Assembly (NCBI GenBank): GCA_023382975.1
Contig: JAHDXO010000037.1
Location: forward strand, 44,271 to 108,270
DNA: 64,000 bases
Origin: Pirellulaceae bacterium
GTDB lineage: Bacteria; Planctomycetota; Planctomycetia; Pirellulales; Pirellulaceae
Reading direction: 5' to 3'
Part shown: piece after piece, positions 9,579 through 17,841 of the stretch
Layout: the number at the start of each line of letters is the position of its first letter
Numbering within the stretch: position 1 is the first letter of the stretch
The notes under the pieces: generated by a model
Told to the model about the DNA's origin: nothing
What the model saw: only the letters and a program-made list of their open reading frames with translations
Databases searched by the model: none
Program-made: the position numbers and the translations under genes

Positions 9579-9796
9579 ACGATATTGCCGGATAACAAAC
9601 GGGTCCACGCGAGGCGGCCGTCTCGTCGGTTGATGATGGTTGGGTGATTCGCGCCGCCCGCGTGACCCGTGTCGTTACTCCCGGAACGGCGAATTTCGCC
9701 TTCCGTTGGTCGCCCGGACTTGCGCTGCTGAAGCCGTCTTCTTGTTGACATTATTAGCTGCACGGGGCAATTTATGGCCAGAGTCGAGGGCCTGGC

Positions 9797-10049
9797 ATGT
9801 TCCTTCATTGGATCTGGGATCTGGACGACGATCCGGACGACCATGTCAAGCATATTGCCGAGCACGGTATCACGAAAGAGTAGGTCGTGGAGGTCTTGGC
9901 CCGACCGGAGACCCGCGAGGAAAGTTGGTCAAGTGGACGTCCGGTCGCGATTGGGGCGACCAGTGCGGGACGGACGATCCTCGTGGTCTACGACGAAATT
10001 GACGAGTACACGGTGTACCCCCGTGACCGCTTATGACCTGGAAGATTGA
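9797..10049 (+). pseudogene. Relic of a BrnT/DUF4258-like toxin
   Basis: Starting at the ATG at 9797, the frame reads MFLHWIWDLDDDPDDHVKHI then AEHGITKE, meets a TAG at codon 29, and continues as VVEVLARPETREESWSSGRP and a TILVVYDEIDEYTVYP segment. A +1 shift at the C run near 10019 is needed to reach the natural end VTAYDLED and a TGA at 10047. The H(I/V)xEHG(I/L) and SSGRP-type motifs are those of small BrnT/DUF4258-like toxins. Two independent lesions make it non-functional unless recoded. An XRE gene starts two bases after the stop. Confidence 0.7.
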
Positions 10050-10050
10050 T

Positions 10051-10410
10051 ATGGGCAACGAAATCAGGCAACACGTACGAGACCGCTACCTCACCGAGGA
10101 GGAGGCCGCCAAGTACCGGAAGATCCGTGAGTTGGTGGCGGACGAATTGCCGGAATTGCGCCGTCGAGCGAAGGCTCGATTGCGTGAACTCCACGACGCC
10201 GTTGAGGTGTTTGCCGAGTTGCGAAGGGTCCGCGAGGCTCAAGGTCTGAGTTTGGGCGACGTCCAGCGTATGACGGGGATTGATCGTTCCGCCCTGTCCA
10301 AGCTGGAACGCGGCGAGCGGGCGAACTTCACGGTTGATACGCTCACTCGGTACGCAGCAGCCGTGGGCAAGCACGTGTCGTTCCATCTGACAGATGCCAC
10401 CGAGGCGTAG
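10051..10410 (+). CDS. XRE family regulator, probable orphan antitoxin
   Basis: A 119-residue protein with an N-terminal helical region (residues 1-50, rich in Arg/Glu) and a C-terminal Cro/C1-type helix-turn-helix (LRRVREAQGLSLGDVQRMTG, then IDRSALSKLERGE). I chose the ATG at 10051, preceded by GGAAGA, over an ATG at 10033 that lies inside the toxin relic. The position immediately after a decayed toxin reading frame suggests it was the antitoxin and autoregulator of that pair. It appears intact. What it controls now is unknown. Confidence 0.75.
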   Translation: MGNEIRQHVRDRYLTEEEAAKYRKIRELVADELPELRRRAKARLRELHDAVEVFAELRRVREAQGLSLGDVQRMTGIDRSALSKLERGERANFTVDTLTRYAAAVGKHVSFHLTDATEA

Positions 10411-10676
10411 GCGGAAGATGACTCGATTGGCCGAGCGGAGTTTTCCATTTCTGCGGGCTGGTTCCGCCCAGCGGGACCGCGCTACGCGGCCCAGTTCAAT
10501 GGCGTTTCATCGCCCATCGCTACGCGACGAGTGATGAATTTCCTTCCGTTGGTGCGCACTGGCAACGTCGGGCCGGATGGCTACCGATTCCGGCTCCTGT
10601 GCGGACGGGTGGCCGTCAATCAGGCCGCAGCGGACCCATATCGCCGCGGGTGGAGGCAGGTAGGCCGGCTCCTTGG

Positions 10677-11801
10677 CTACTTGGTCACCGCAATGGACCT
10701 TCGGAAGAGGACGAGGCTGTACGCGAAAAAGGCAAGGCCGATTCCGGCCACCATCAGGTAATGGGACCAGACCGCCTGAAAGCCGCCGCCTCGGTAGATG
10801 ATCGCCTGCGAAAAGCTGACAAAATGCCGAGACGGCAGAAAGAAGGTCAACCACTGCAGCCATTCTGGCTGGCTCTCGACCGGCGTCGAGCCGCCCGAAA
10901 GAAGCTGCATCACGACGACCACCAGGATGATCAACAGCGAAAACTGCGCCATCGACCGCGCGATGGTTCCCAGAAAAATGCCCAGTGCCGTCGTGAAGAA
11001 CAGGTACAGCAGGACGCCACCGAACCACAGCAGACGCGACCCGGCGAACGGCACCTGCAGTGCCAACTCCACGATCAGAAATAGTGACAGCGCCGTCGCC
11101 ACAAGAATCACCAGTCCGTTGGCCCAAACCTTGGCCAGGGCGATCTCCAGCGCTGTCAGGGGCATCACCAGCAGGTGCTCCAGCGTCCCGTGCTCGCGTT
11201 CCCGAATCACCGCGGCGCCCGTCAGGATGATCGCCAGCATCGTCACTTGATTGATGATGGCCACGATCCCCATGAACCAGGAGGACTCGCCGTTGGGATT
11301 GAACAGCTTGCGAACGACTAGGGTCACCGGTTCACGTGCCGATTCGTCGGTACGAGAGAGAAATTCCCGGATGCGATCGTTGACGATGTTCTTGATATAA
11401 TTGGCGCCAATCCCAGCCTGCTGCATCGCGGTTGCATCGATGTTCAGTTGAATCTCGGGCCGGCGCCCGGCGCGCAGTTCCTCTTCAAACAGGAAGGGGA
11501 TAACAACGACGAACATGAACCGCCCTTCGTCCATGGCATCCTCGACCTCCGGTGCCGAGATCGTCTCTGGTAACTGAAAATAGGGCGGATAGAAGGCATT
11601 GATGAGTTCTTTGGACAAGGCCGATCCGTCTTCATCCACAAAGGCGATCGAGGCATTGTTGACCTGGTTCGACGTTCCTGTCGCCTGGATATAAACGGCC
11701 CCCGTGAACGCATACACCACAAACAGCACCATCACGAAGTCGCTCGACAGGCTGCGCAGTTCTTTCAGTCCGAGCCAGAAGATGTTCTGGAGGGATGCCA
11801 C
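10677..11801 (-). CDS. yhhJ: ABC-2 type permease (YhhJ-like)
   Basis: A 374-residue integral membrane protein of the ABC-2 exporter permease family. It has an N-terminal transmembrane helix (SSDFVMVLFVVYAFTGAVY), a large extracytoplasmic domain (to about residue 200), and five C-terminal helices containing the ABC-2 motif IREREHGTLEHLLVMPLTAL. I chose the GTG at 11801, which follows a GGAGAAG site within the end of the upstream gene; the stop and start are only 2 bp apart. Together with the two upstream genes it reproduces the yhiI-rbbA-yhhJ order of enterobacteria, an exporter of uncertain substrate. Confidence 0.85.
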   Translation of the reverse strand: MASLQNIFWLGLKELRSLSSDFVMVLFVVYAFTGAVYIQATGTSNQVNNASIAFVDEDGSALSKELINAFYPPYFQLPETISAPEVEDAMDEGRFMFVVVIPFLFEEELRAGRRPEIQLNIDATAMQQAGIGANYIKNIVNDRIREFLSRTDESAREPVTLVVRKLFNPNGESSWFMGIVAIINQVTMLAIILTGAAVIREREHGTLEHLLVMPLTALEIALAKVWANGLVILVATALSLFLIVELALQVPFAGSRLLWFGGVLLYLFFTTALGIFLGTIARSMAQFSLLIILVVVVMQLLSGGSTPVESQPEWLQWLTFFLPSRHFVSFSQAIIYRGGGFQAVWSHYLMVAGIGLAFFAYSLVLFRRSIAVTK

Positions 11802-11803
11802 AG

Positions 11804-14599
11804 CTACTTCTCCTGTTTCTTCAGACCGATCGCGCTTACCGCCCAGAGGACCGGAATACAACAAGCCAGGAAGATCAAGTCCAGCGCCATCAGGTTGGGG
11901 TCAAGGCCTTTGGTATACGCGCCGACACTGGAGTGCATGTAGTACGATGTGGGCCAAACCAAGCCGATAATTCTCGCCTGTCCCTCGAGCGTCGAGACCG
12001 GTTGTAGGAACCCGGAGAATTGAATACTCGGCACGATGGTCAGGATGGCGGTGATAAAGACGGCGGCAACTTGGCTGGTGGTGAACGTCGAGATGACCAA
12101 GCCGATGCCCGTGGTGGCCGTGACATACAACAGCGTACAAACCGTCAACATCAGGAAGCTTCCCTTGACTGGGACGCCGAAAACCACCACCGCCATGGCC
12201 ACCAGCGTGAAGTAATTCAGCATTCCGATGACGACGTACGGAAGTTGTTTTCCCAGCAGGTACTCCAGTCTTGCCGTCGGCGTGACGTAGAAATTGATGA
12301 TCGAGCCCAATTCCTTTTCGCGCACGACGCTGACCGCCATCAGGATTGCTGGGATCAGAATCAACAGCAGGGCGGGAATTCCGGGTACGATCGCGTAGAT
12401 GCTCTCGAACGTCGGGTTGTACATGTACCGTTCTTCAATATCCGCCGTATACCGGGCTGGTTTTGCGCCGAGGCCGTTCGCCGGATCCTGCAACATTTGT
12501 TTGTGGACGCCTCGCGCATATTGTGCGATCGTCTCGCCGCGGAACGTGTTGGCTCCGTCAACGCTCGCCAACACCTCCGGCCCCGAGTCCCTCCGAAGAT
12601 CCCTGCCGAAGTTGGGAGGGATCTCCAGGACCAGCGAGATGTCGTCCGACTGCAGTCGTTGCAGAGCTTCCTGGTCGCTCCGGACAGGCGGCGTTCGGGC
12701 GAAGTAGCGCGGAACGCTGGCGAATTGTTCCAGGTAGGCGCGGCTCTCCGGCGACTGATCGAGATCGAGTGTGGAGAAGCGGATGTCCTCGACGTCCATC
12801 GTGATGCCGAAACCGAAAACCAGCATCAGCAAGGCGGAACCAATAAAGGCGAACGCCAATCGCACCGGATCGCGTACGATCTGCATCGTTTCGTTGTGCG
12901 AGTACGCCATCATCCGTTTGGTGTCAAACCAACTCAGGTTGCCTCGAGCCGGAACCGCGGAGCCAGACGCCAGTCCCGTCGCGCGTACGGCGCCCGAGTC
13001 GACTCGCCCACTGCCCTGGGTTTGCCTGGCCCCATCGGTTGCGTCCTCCATGTAGCCGATGAACGCTTCCTCGAGATTGGAGGCGTTGCGAGCCTCGATC
13101 AGCTTCTGCGGCGCGTCGCACGCCAGCACCTTGCCGGCGTTCATCAACGAGATCCGGTCACAACGCATCCCCTCGTTCATGAAATGGGTCGTGATGAAAA
13201 TCGTCACGCCCTGCGTCCGCGAGAGATCGATCAGCAGTTCCCAGAAGCTGTCTCGGGCGACCGGATCAACTCCCGACGTCGGCTCGTCGAGAATCAGCAC
13301 TTCCGGCTCGTGGAGGACCGCGACGGCGAGCGAAAGCCGCTGACGCAGTCCCATCGGCAAGTCCCCGGCCAGCGCGTCGAGGTAGGGGCCGAGCCCGAAC
13401 TTGTCCACCAATTCCTCGATGCGTTTTCTCGCTTTGTCGGGCGGAATATGGTACAGACGAGCATCCAGTACCAAGTTCTGCCGCACGGTCAGTTCACCAT
13501 AGAGGGAAAACGCCTGGGTCATGTAGCCCAGGTGCTTGCGGACCTCAAGGCCACCGGCCTCCATCGAGCGTCCGAAAAGAGTCGCGGTTCCTTCGCTGGC
13601 GGGCAGCAGTCCCGTCAACATCTTCATGGTGGTGGACTTGCCGCAGCCGTTAGAGCCGAGGAAGCCGAAGATCTCGCCGCGTTCGATGGTCAGACTGATG
13701 TGGTCGACCGCCGTGAAGTGGCCAAAGCGGCGAGTGAGATTGACGGCCTCGATGGCGATGTCAAGCTTCTCGGGCCTGCGCGGCGGGATGACGATCTTCG
13801 TATGGCCGCGGCGTCTGCTCTCCGGTAGAAGAGCGATGAAGCAACTTTCCAAGTCTTCGGTTCCGGTTCGCTGCATCAAGTCGGTTGGGGTGCCAGTGGC
13901 CAGCACGCGCCCGGCGTCCATCGCGATGATCCAGTCCCACCGCTCCGCCTCGTCCATGTACGCGGTGGAAATCACGACGCTCATCGCCGGAGCGCCCGCG
14001 CGAATCTCCTCGATCAGCTTCCAGAACTGGCGACGGGAGAGCGGATCGACACCCGTGGTGGGCTCGTCCAGGATCAGCAGGTCCGGTTCGTGGACCAGCG
14101 CACCGCAAAGGCTCACTTTCTGCTTCATCCCCCCCGAGAGCTTGCCGGCAGGGCGAGTCGGGAAAGGAGCAAGGCCGGTGGCGTTGAGCAGCCCCTCGAC
14201 CCGTGCTTTGCGATCCGCCGCGGACAGCCCGAAAAGCCGGGCCATGAAGTCGACATTGGCGTAAACGCTCAGCTCATTGTAAAGGTTCTTCCCCAGTCCT
14301 TGCGGCATATAGGCGATCTTGGGACACACGGCAGCCCGATGCTGGGCGTCCTGGATATCCCCGCCCAAGACCGTCAACTTGCCCTGCTGCATCCTCTTCG
14401 CCCCGGCGATCAGGGCCATTAAGGTTGACTTGCCGACGCCGTCGGGACCCACGATTCCGACCATGCGGCCCGCGGGGATGTCGACGAACGCATGATCGAT
14501 CGCGACGGTCTTCCCATAGCGGTGAGTGACATCCTGGACGGACACCACCGGCGGGTTGACGACGGACGGTGAAGACTCCGGAGATACCGAGGTTTGCAT
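11804..14599 (-). CDS. rbbA: RbbA-type fused ABC transporter: two ATPase domains plus permease
   Basis: A 931-residue protein. ATPase 1 has Walker A GPDGVGKST (51-59), signature LSGGMKQ (154-160) and Walker B LLILDEP (174-180). ATPase 2 has Walker A GSNGCGKST (315-323), a degenerate signature LPMGLRQ (414-420) and Walker B VLILDEP (434-440). An ABC-2 permease domain with six predicted helices follows from about residue 570. This fused architecture defines the RbbA family, named in E. coli as a ribosome-associated ATPase and also viewed as a transporter. It lies between its HlyD partner and a second permease, which favours an export role here. Confidence 0.88.
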   Translation of the reverse strand: MQTSVSPESSPSVVNPPVVSVQDVTHRYGKTVAIDHAFVDIPAGRMVGIVGPDGVGKSTLMALIAGAKRMQQGKLTVLGGDIQDAQHRAAVCPKIAYMPQGLGKNLYNELSVYANVDFMARLFGLSAADRKARVEGLLNATGLAPFPTRPAGKLSGGMKQKVSLCGALVHEPDLLILDEPTTGVDPLSRRQFWKLIEEIRAGAPAMSVVISTAYMDEAERWDWIIAMDAGRVLATGTPTDLMQRTGTEDLESCFIALLPESRRRGHTKIVIPPRRPEKLDIAIEAVNLTRRFGHFTAVDHISLTIERGEIFGFLGSNGCGKSTTMKMLTGLLPASEGTATLFGRSMEAGGLEVRKHLGYMTQAFSLYGELTVRQNLVLDARLYHIPPDKARKRIEELVDKFGLGPYLDALAGDLPMGLRQRLSLAVAVLHEPEVLILDEPTSGVDPVARDSFWELLIDLSRTQGVTIFITTHFMNEGMRCDRISLMNAGKVLACDAPQKLIEARNASNLEEAFIGYMEDATDGARQTQGSGRVDSGAVRATGLASGSAVPARGNLSWFDTKRMMAYSHNETMQIVRDPVRLAFAFIGSALLMLVFGFGITMDVEDIRFSTLDLDQSPESRAYLEQFASVPRYFARTPPVRSDQEALQRLQSDDISLVLEIPPNFGRDLRRDSGPEVLASVDGANTFRGETIAQYARGVHKQMLQDPANGLGAKPARYTADIEERYMYNPTFESIYAIVPGIPALLLILIPAILMAVSVVREKELGSIINFYVTPTARLEYLLGKQLPYVVIGMLNYFTLVAMAVVVFGVPVKGSFLMLTVCTLLYVTATTGIGLVISTFTTSQVAAVFITAILTIVPSIQFSGFLQPVSTLEGQARIIGLVWPTSYYMHSSVGAYTKGLDPNLMALDLIFLACCIPVLWAVSAIGLKKQEK

Positions 14600-14605
14600 G
14601 GGTGT

Positions 14606-15715
14606 CTATTCGTCTTCGGGCCGGGTCGTCGCGTCTGCTTCGCTGAGATCCTGCTCGGCCACGGGACTTGGCGAATCCCTCGCCGCCGACTCCTCTGGCG
14701 GGGACGGCTCGACGCCTTCCGGCTTCGCCAACGGCGCGAGGAGGTCTTGAAGCCAGTCTGGCCACACGGCGGACTCATCCAGTTTGACATACCCGACGCC
14801 TCGGACGCCCGTTTTGATGCGTTCGATGTACGAATGGACCAGCTCTTCGGGCACTTGAATCTTGACGCGGAACATCAGTTTGTCGCGTTCGCTGCGCGTC
14901 TCGACCTGCTTGGGAGTGAACTGCGCTTCCGGGGACACGAAGCTGACGTATCCGGCCGCGGCACGGCCCGGGGCATGGTCCACCGTAACCCGCGCGTCCC
15001 CACCGATCCTGACCTTCGCGGCCTGTTCGGAGGGAAGGAAAATCTCCATATAGACGTCTTCCAGATTGACCAACGTCAGCGCCTTTCCGCCTGGCGCCAG
15101 GACCTCGCCCACTTCCGTCAGGCGATAGAGAACTCTTCCGCGGACGGGTGACTTGAGCGTCGCGTCGTCGATGCGGGTCTGGATCGTCGCCACGGAGGCT
15201 TGGGCGGCTTTGACTTCCTGCTCGACGGTTCGCAACTTGGCTTGCTCTTCCGCGAGTTCGGCCTTTGTCACCTCGAGGTGCGTCGTTCGCTGGTCATACT
15301 CTTCTCGCGAAACGGCGGCTCGCTCCAAAAGCTTGCGGGCGCGTTCCAGTTCGATCGAAGCGAGATCCATCTCGCTCTTTCGCCTGACGATGCTCGCATT
15401 GGTGACTGCCTCGCGCTCCATCGTGCTGGCAACGTTTGCATTGGCCTCGGCCAGTTCTGCCTCCAGGGTGTTGGTGTCCAAACGAGCCACCACTTGGCCC
15501 GGCTCGACGAGATCGCCTTCGTCAACAAGGATCTCTTTGACGCGGAGCGACTCCTTGGCAGCGACGTCGACCAGTCTGGCCTCGATCCTGCCGTTGCCCG
15601 AGGCGATGCCGTCCGGCAAGGGCAGCGGCAGCGATCGCCAGTAAGCAAACGCGACGAACGCCGCGGCGAGCCCAACGGCGGCGACAAGCAACAACTTCAG
15701 AAGAGTTTTCGACAT
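14606..15715 (-). CDS. yhiI: HlyD family periplasmic adaptor (YhiI-like)
   Basis: A 369-residue membrane-fusion protein: N-terminal signal anchor (TLLKLLLVAAVGLAAAFVAF), a first lipoyl half (AAKESLRVKEILVDEGDLVE, then PGQVVARLD), a long alpha-helical hairpin (about residues 75-190), a second lipoyl half (ATLKSPVRGRVLYRLTEVGE) and beta-barrel domains, with a Pro/Glu-rich tail. I chose the ATG at 15715, preceded by GGGAG; an upstream ATG at 15784 extends the frame into non-coding sequence. It is the first gene of the export operon, 6 bp from rbbA, and would couple the inner-membrane transporter to an outer-membrane factor encoded elsewhere. Confidence 0.87.
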   Translation of the reverse strand: MSKTLLKLLLVAAVGLAAAFVAFAYWRSLPLPLPDGIASGNGRIEARLVDVAAKESLRVKEILVDEGDLVEPGQVVARLDTNTLEAELAEANANVASTMEREAVTNASIVRRKSEMDLASIELERARKLLERAAVSREEYDQRTTHLEVTKAELAEEQAKLRTVEQEVKAAQASVATIQTRIDDATLKSPVRGRVLYRLTEVGEVLAPGGKALTLVNLEDVYMEIFLPSEQAAKVRIGGDARVTVDHAPGRAAAGYVSFVSPEAQFTPKQVETRSERDKLMFRVKIQVPEELVHSYIERIKTGVRGVGYVKLDESAVWPDWLQDLLAPLAKPEGVEPSPPEESAARDSPSPVAEQDLSEADATTRPEDE

Positions 15716-15960
15716 CAAAGCCACTCCCGCCCGGGTCAAGAGAAAGAGCAAGAAGCGTCCCTTGGATAGCAGAACATCGAGCATTTTTCTCGATTGGTGA
15801 CCGGGCGTTACAAGTGTCCTGCTTGCAAATCGTGCTGTCAAGAGGCAGCCAAGAGTAGGCAAGACGAACTGCACATCGGCTGCTGGTCGCTCGGGGCGAG
15901 ACAAGGCGAATCGTGCCGTGGTGCGTGGAACATCGCTCCACGCCGGCAAGCAGCTTGGTG
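15716..15960. other. Intergenic leader of the export operon, with a hairpin
   Basis: No gene is visible in these 245 bases between the HlyD start and the dispersed element. GCGTGGA (15923-15929) and TCCACGC (15937-15943) form a perfect 7-bp stem with a 7-nt loop. The promoter of the leftward export operon should lie here, but I cannot point to a convincing -35/-10 pair. Confidence 0.35.
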
Positions 15961-16315
15961 GCGTGAGCGATCGCTTCGCTTGCATGCGTCTCTGGTTCTG
16001 AACACTGCTCGACGGAGACAAGCTCCGCCGTGGCGTAGAACGCTCCTTGGCCGGATCCTTCGGCTTTGTGCCGCACCCGCCCCGACGGGAACTCGGAACG
16101 ATGTAACAGGCCGATCGGCCTATCCCGCCAAGAGTCAATCTCCAAGTCGGCCATTCCGCTGAGTGGCGCCGATTCGTTTCCGATTCAACTGCTTGACCGT
16201 CAAGGGATTCAAGTGATAATCATCAAGCAGCGGCAGGCCGGATAGCCCGCCGCCCCGGTCGGCCAATTGTCAGGGTGCGGTATCCGGGATAGTCCGTTCT
16301 GGGCAATCGCAAGTT
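15961..16315 (+). repeat. Dispersed 355-bp element, copy B
   Basis: A second copy of the element seen at 8599-8954, same orientation and almost collinear, with scattered substitutions and few indels. It contains the identical 14-bp palindrome (16108-16121) and the same right end (GGGCAATCGCAAGTT). Its short internal frame lacks the stop found in copies A and C (CAG instead of TAG). An orphan gene starts 14 bp beyond its right end. Confidence 0.85.
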
Positions 16316-16328
16316 CGGGGAAGAGACA

Positions 16329-16778
16329 ATGGTGACTCGAAGGGCGATCCGCGGTGTGCTGGGGAATTTCCTCGACACATATACGAGTCGGTACACCGAG
16401 TACGATGGCTACTGGCTCTTCGGGTTCATTGTCACAGAACTGGCAGAGTTGCGGATTGAGCTACTAACGCCAACCAGCGATGCGTCCGACGCTCCGCTCG
16501 AAACGGCGGTCCGATCCGCGGTGGCTAAGTTTGCTGACCAGGCGCAAAAGGCCGGCCTTGTCCGTCCGCAAGTCCGGGATGCTTGGTTGACGATCCGAAA
16601 GCTGCCTGGGCCAGCCAAGGGTTCGATAAACGGCGTTCCGTGTGCAGGACACAATGTCAGTTTCTCGGCTGGGGCAGTGATGGATGGCGGCAGACGGTAC
16701 GAGCGAGAGCAGGTCGTGTTTGTCGCCCCGCACAACCCCAACGTCGAACTACGGAGTGCGCGCGAATCCCCGAACTAA
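16329..16778 (+). CDS. Hypothetical protein
   Basis: A 149-residue protein of unknown function, preceded by a strong GGGGAAGAG site at proper spacing. The first part (FLDTYTSRYTEYDGYWLFGF, then IVTELAELRIELL) looks like a compact conserved domain. The middle is helical and Lys/Arg-rich. There is no signal peptide and no clear transmembrane helix. It begins immediately after dispersed-element copy B. No enzymatic motif is recognisable. Confidence 0.6.
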   Translation: MVTRRAIRGVLGNFLDTYTSRYTEYDGYWLFGFIVTELAELRIELLTPTSDASDAPLETAVRSAVAKFADQAQKAGLVRPQVRDAWLTIRKLPGPAKGSINGVPCAGHNVSFSAGAVMDGGRRYEREQVVFVAPHNPNVELRSARESPN

Positions 16779-16914
16779 GCGTCGGACCAGAGCCGCGATC
16801 TGGTCTTGGAAAATGGTGGCGTTGACTCGTCGCGGCCTAGTCAACGCGGTCGTTCGTCGCTAGACCTTCATCGGTTATATCGCGATTGATGACCGAAGTC
16901 AGAAGGCTCGCGTG

Positions 16915-17196
16915 ATGCCAATGAACTCAAAGACAAAGGCCATTGCTGATCGAATCAGACGTCTCGAAGAAGCGATTGCCAAAGGGCGTGAGTACCTGAA
17001 AAGCGGAGCACATGCACACTGGCATGGGTTTCGACCATTGTTTGCTGTCAAGCAAAGGGACGGCAAGACCTTGCCACCACACAAGGATTGGGTCAAGCAT
17101 GTGTTCCTTCCACGGCGAGAACGAGCACTCCAGGACGCCCAAACATTACTGGATAAATTGAGTGAACCAGGTCGCGGTTACGTCGACAAAGACTAA
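16915..17196 (+). CDS. Small hypothetical protein
   Basis: A 93-residue basic protein. Two closely spaced ATGs (16915, 16921) are possible starts. It opens with a helix rich in charge (IADRIRRLEEAIAKGREYLK), contains HAHWHGFRPLF and a LPPHKDWVKHVFLPRRERAL segment, and ends in a second helix. The repeated His/Trp/Lys pattern could bind nucleic acid or metal, but this is only an impression. It is an orphan in the same accessory stretch as the previous gene. The following 168 bp show nothing recognisable. Confidence 0.5.
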   Translation: MPMNSKTKAIADRIRRLEEAIAKGREYLKSGAHAHWHGFRPLFAVKQRDGKTLPPHKDWVKHVFLPRRERALQDAQTLLDKLSEPGRGYVDKD

Positions 17197-17364
17197 ACTG
17201 CGGCGGTCCTCGAATCAGCGTTTGATGGTACTTCCGTCCGAAAGAGATCAACATTCGGGCGGCGATCAGTGCGGTCAACGCGGACCCGCCGATCGCGCGA
17301 GATTCGAAGTCATCGTGTTCTGGCGATGGTTCGGTTACGGCCACCGTTCGTCGAAGGAAATCGC

Positions 17365-17748
17365 ATGCAAGAGAAACACCGGATTTTCACGATGAGTTTC
17401 GCGAGTGTTTACCCCCTTTACGTCGCCAAGGCAGAAAAAAAGGGGCGGACAAAGTCGGAGGTCGATTCGATCATCCGCTGGTTGACTGGCTACAGCCAGA
17501 AACAGTTGGAAACTCAGTTGAAGAAACAGGTGGATTTTGAGACTTTCTTCCAGGAAGCGCCGGGGCTCAACCCGTCGCGCCGCTTGATCAAAGGAGTCGT
17601 CTGCGGCGTCCGGGTGGAAGATATTGAAGAGCCGACGATGCGGGAGATTCGGTATCTGGATAAGTTGGTGGATGAACTGGCGAAGGGCAAGGCGATGGGC
17701 AAAATTCTGAGGGCTGAACCGGGCGCTGAAGCAGACGGTGGGGCATGA
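17365..17748 (+). CDS. DUF2200 domain protein
   Basis: A 127-residue protein matching the DUF2200 pattern: an N-terminal HRIFTMSFASVYPLYVAKAE with KKGRTKSEVDSIIRWLTGYS, a middle DFETFFQEAPGLNPSRRLIK, and a C-terminal RYLDKLVDELAKGKAMGKIL. Members are small cytosolic proteins of unknown biochemical function, common as stand-alone genes in diverse bacteria. It is convergent with the RND pump operon, so it is not part of it. Confidence 0.85.
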   Translation: MQEKHRIFTMSFASVYPLYVAKAEKKGRTKSEVDSIIRWLTGYSQKQLETQLKKQVDFETFFQEAPGLNPSRRLIKGVVCGVRVEDIEEPTMREIRYLDKLVDELAKGKAMGKILRAEPGAEADGGA

Positions 17749-17841
17749 TTCGTTGATCGCGACGGCGTCTGCTCGGCGGAAATGGAAAAGGAGCAAGCCG
17801 CTTTCTTGCACTCGCAGCGGAAGACGTGGAATGGCCCCGAC

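Noticed and set aside
12020..13828. Long rightward open frame opposite rbbA
   Set aside because: It is an antisense shadow of a well-supported gene in high-GC DNA, with low-complexity Arg/Gln-rich translation and no domain.
15716..16138. N-terminal extension of the HlyD adaptor through the dispersed element
   Set aside because: The frame is open, but the signal anchor and ribosome site place the start at 15715, and the extension only translates repeat sequence.
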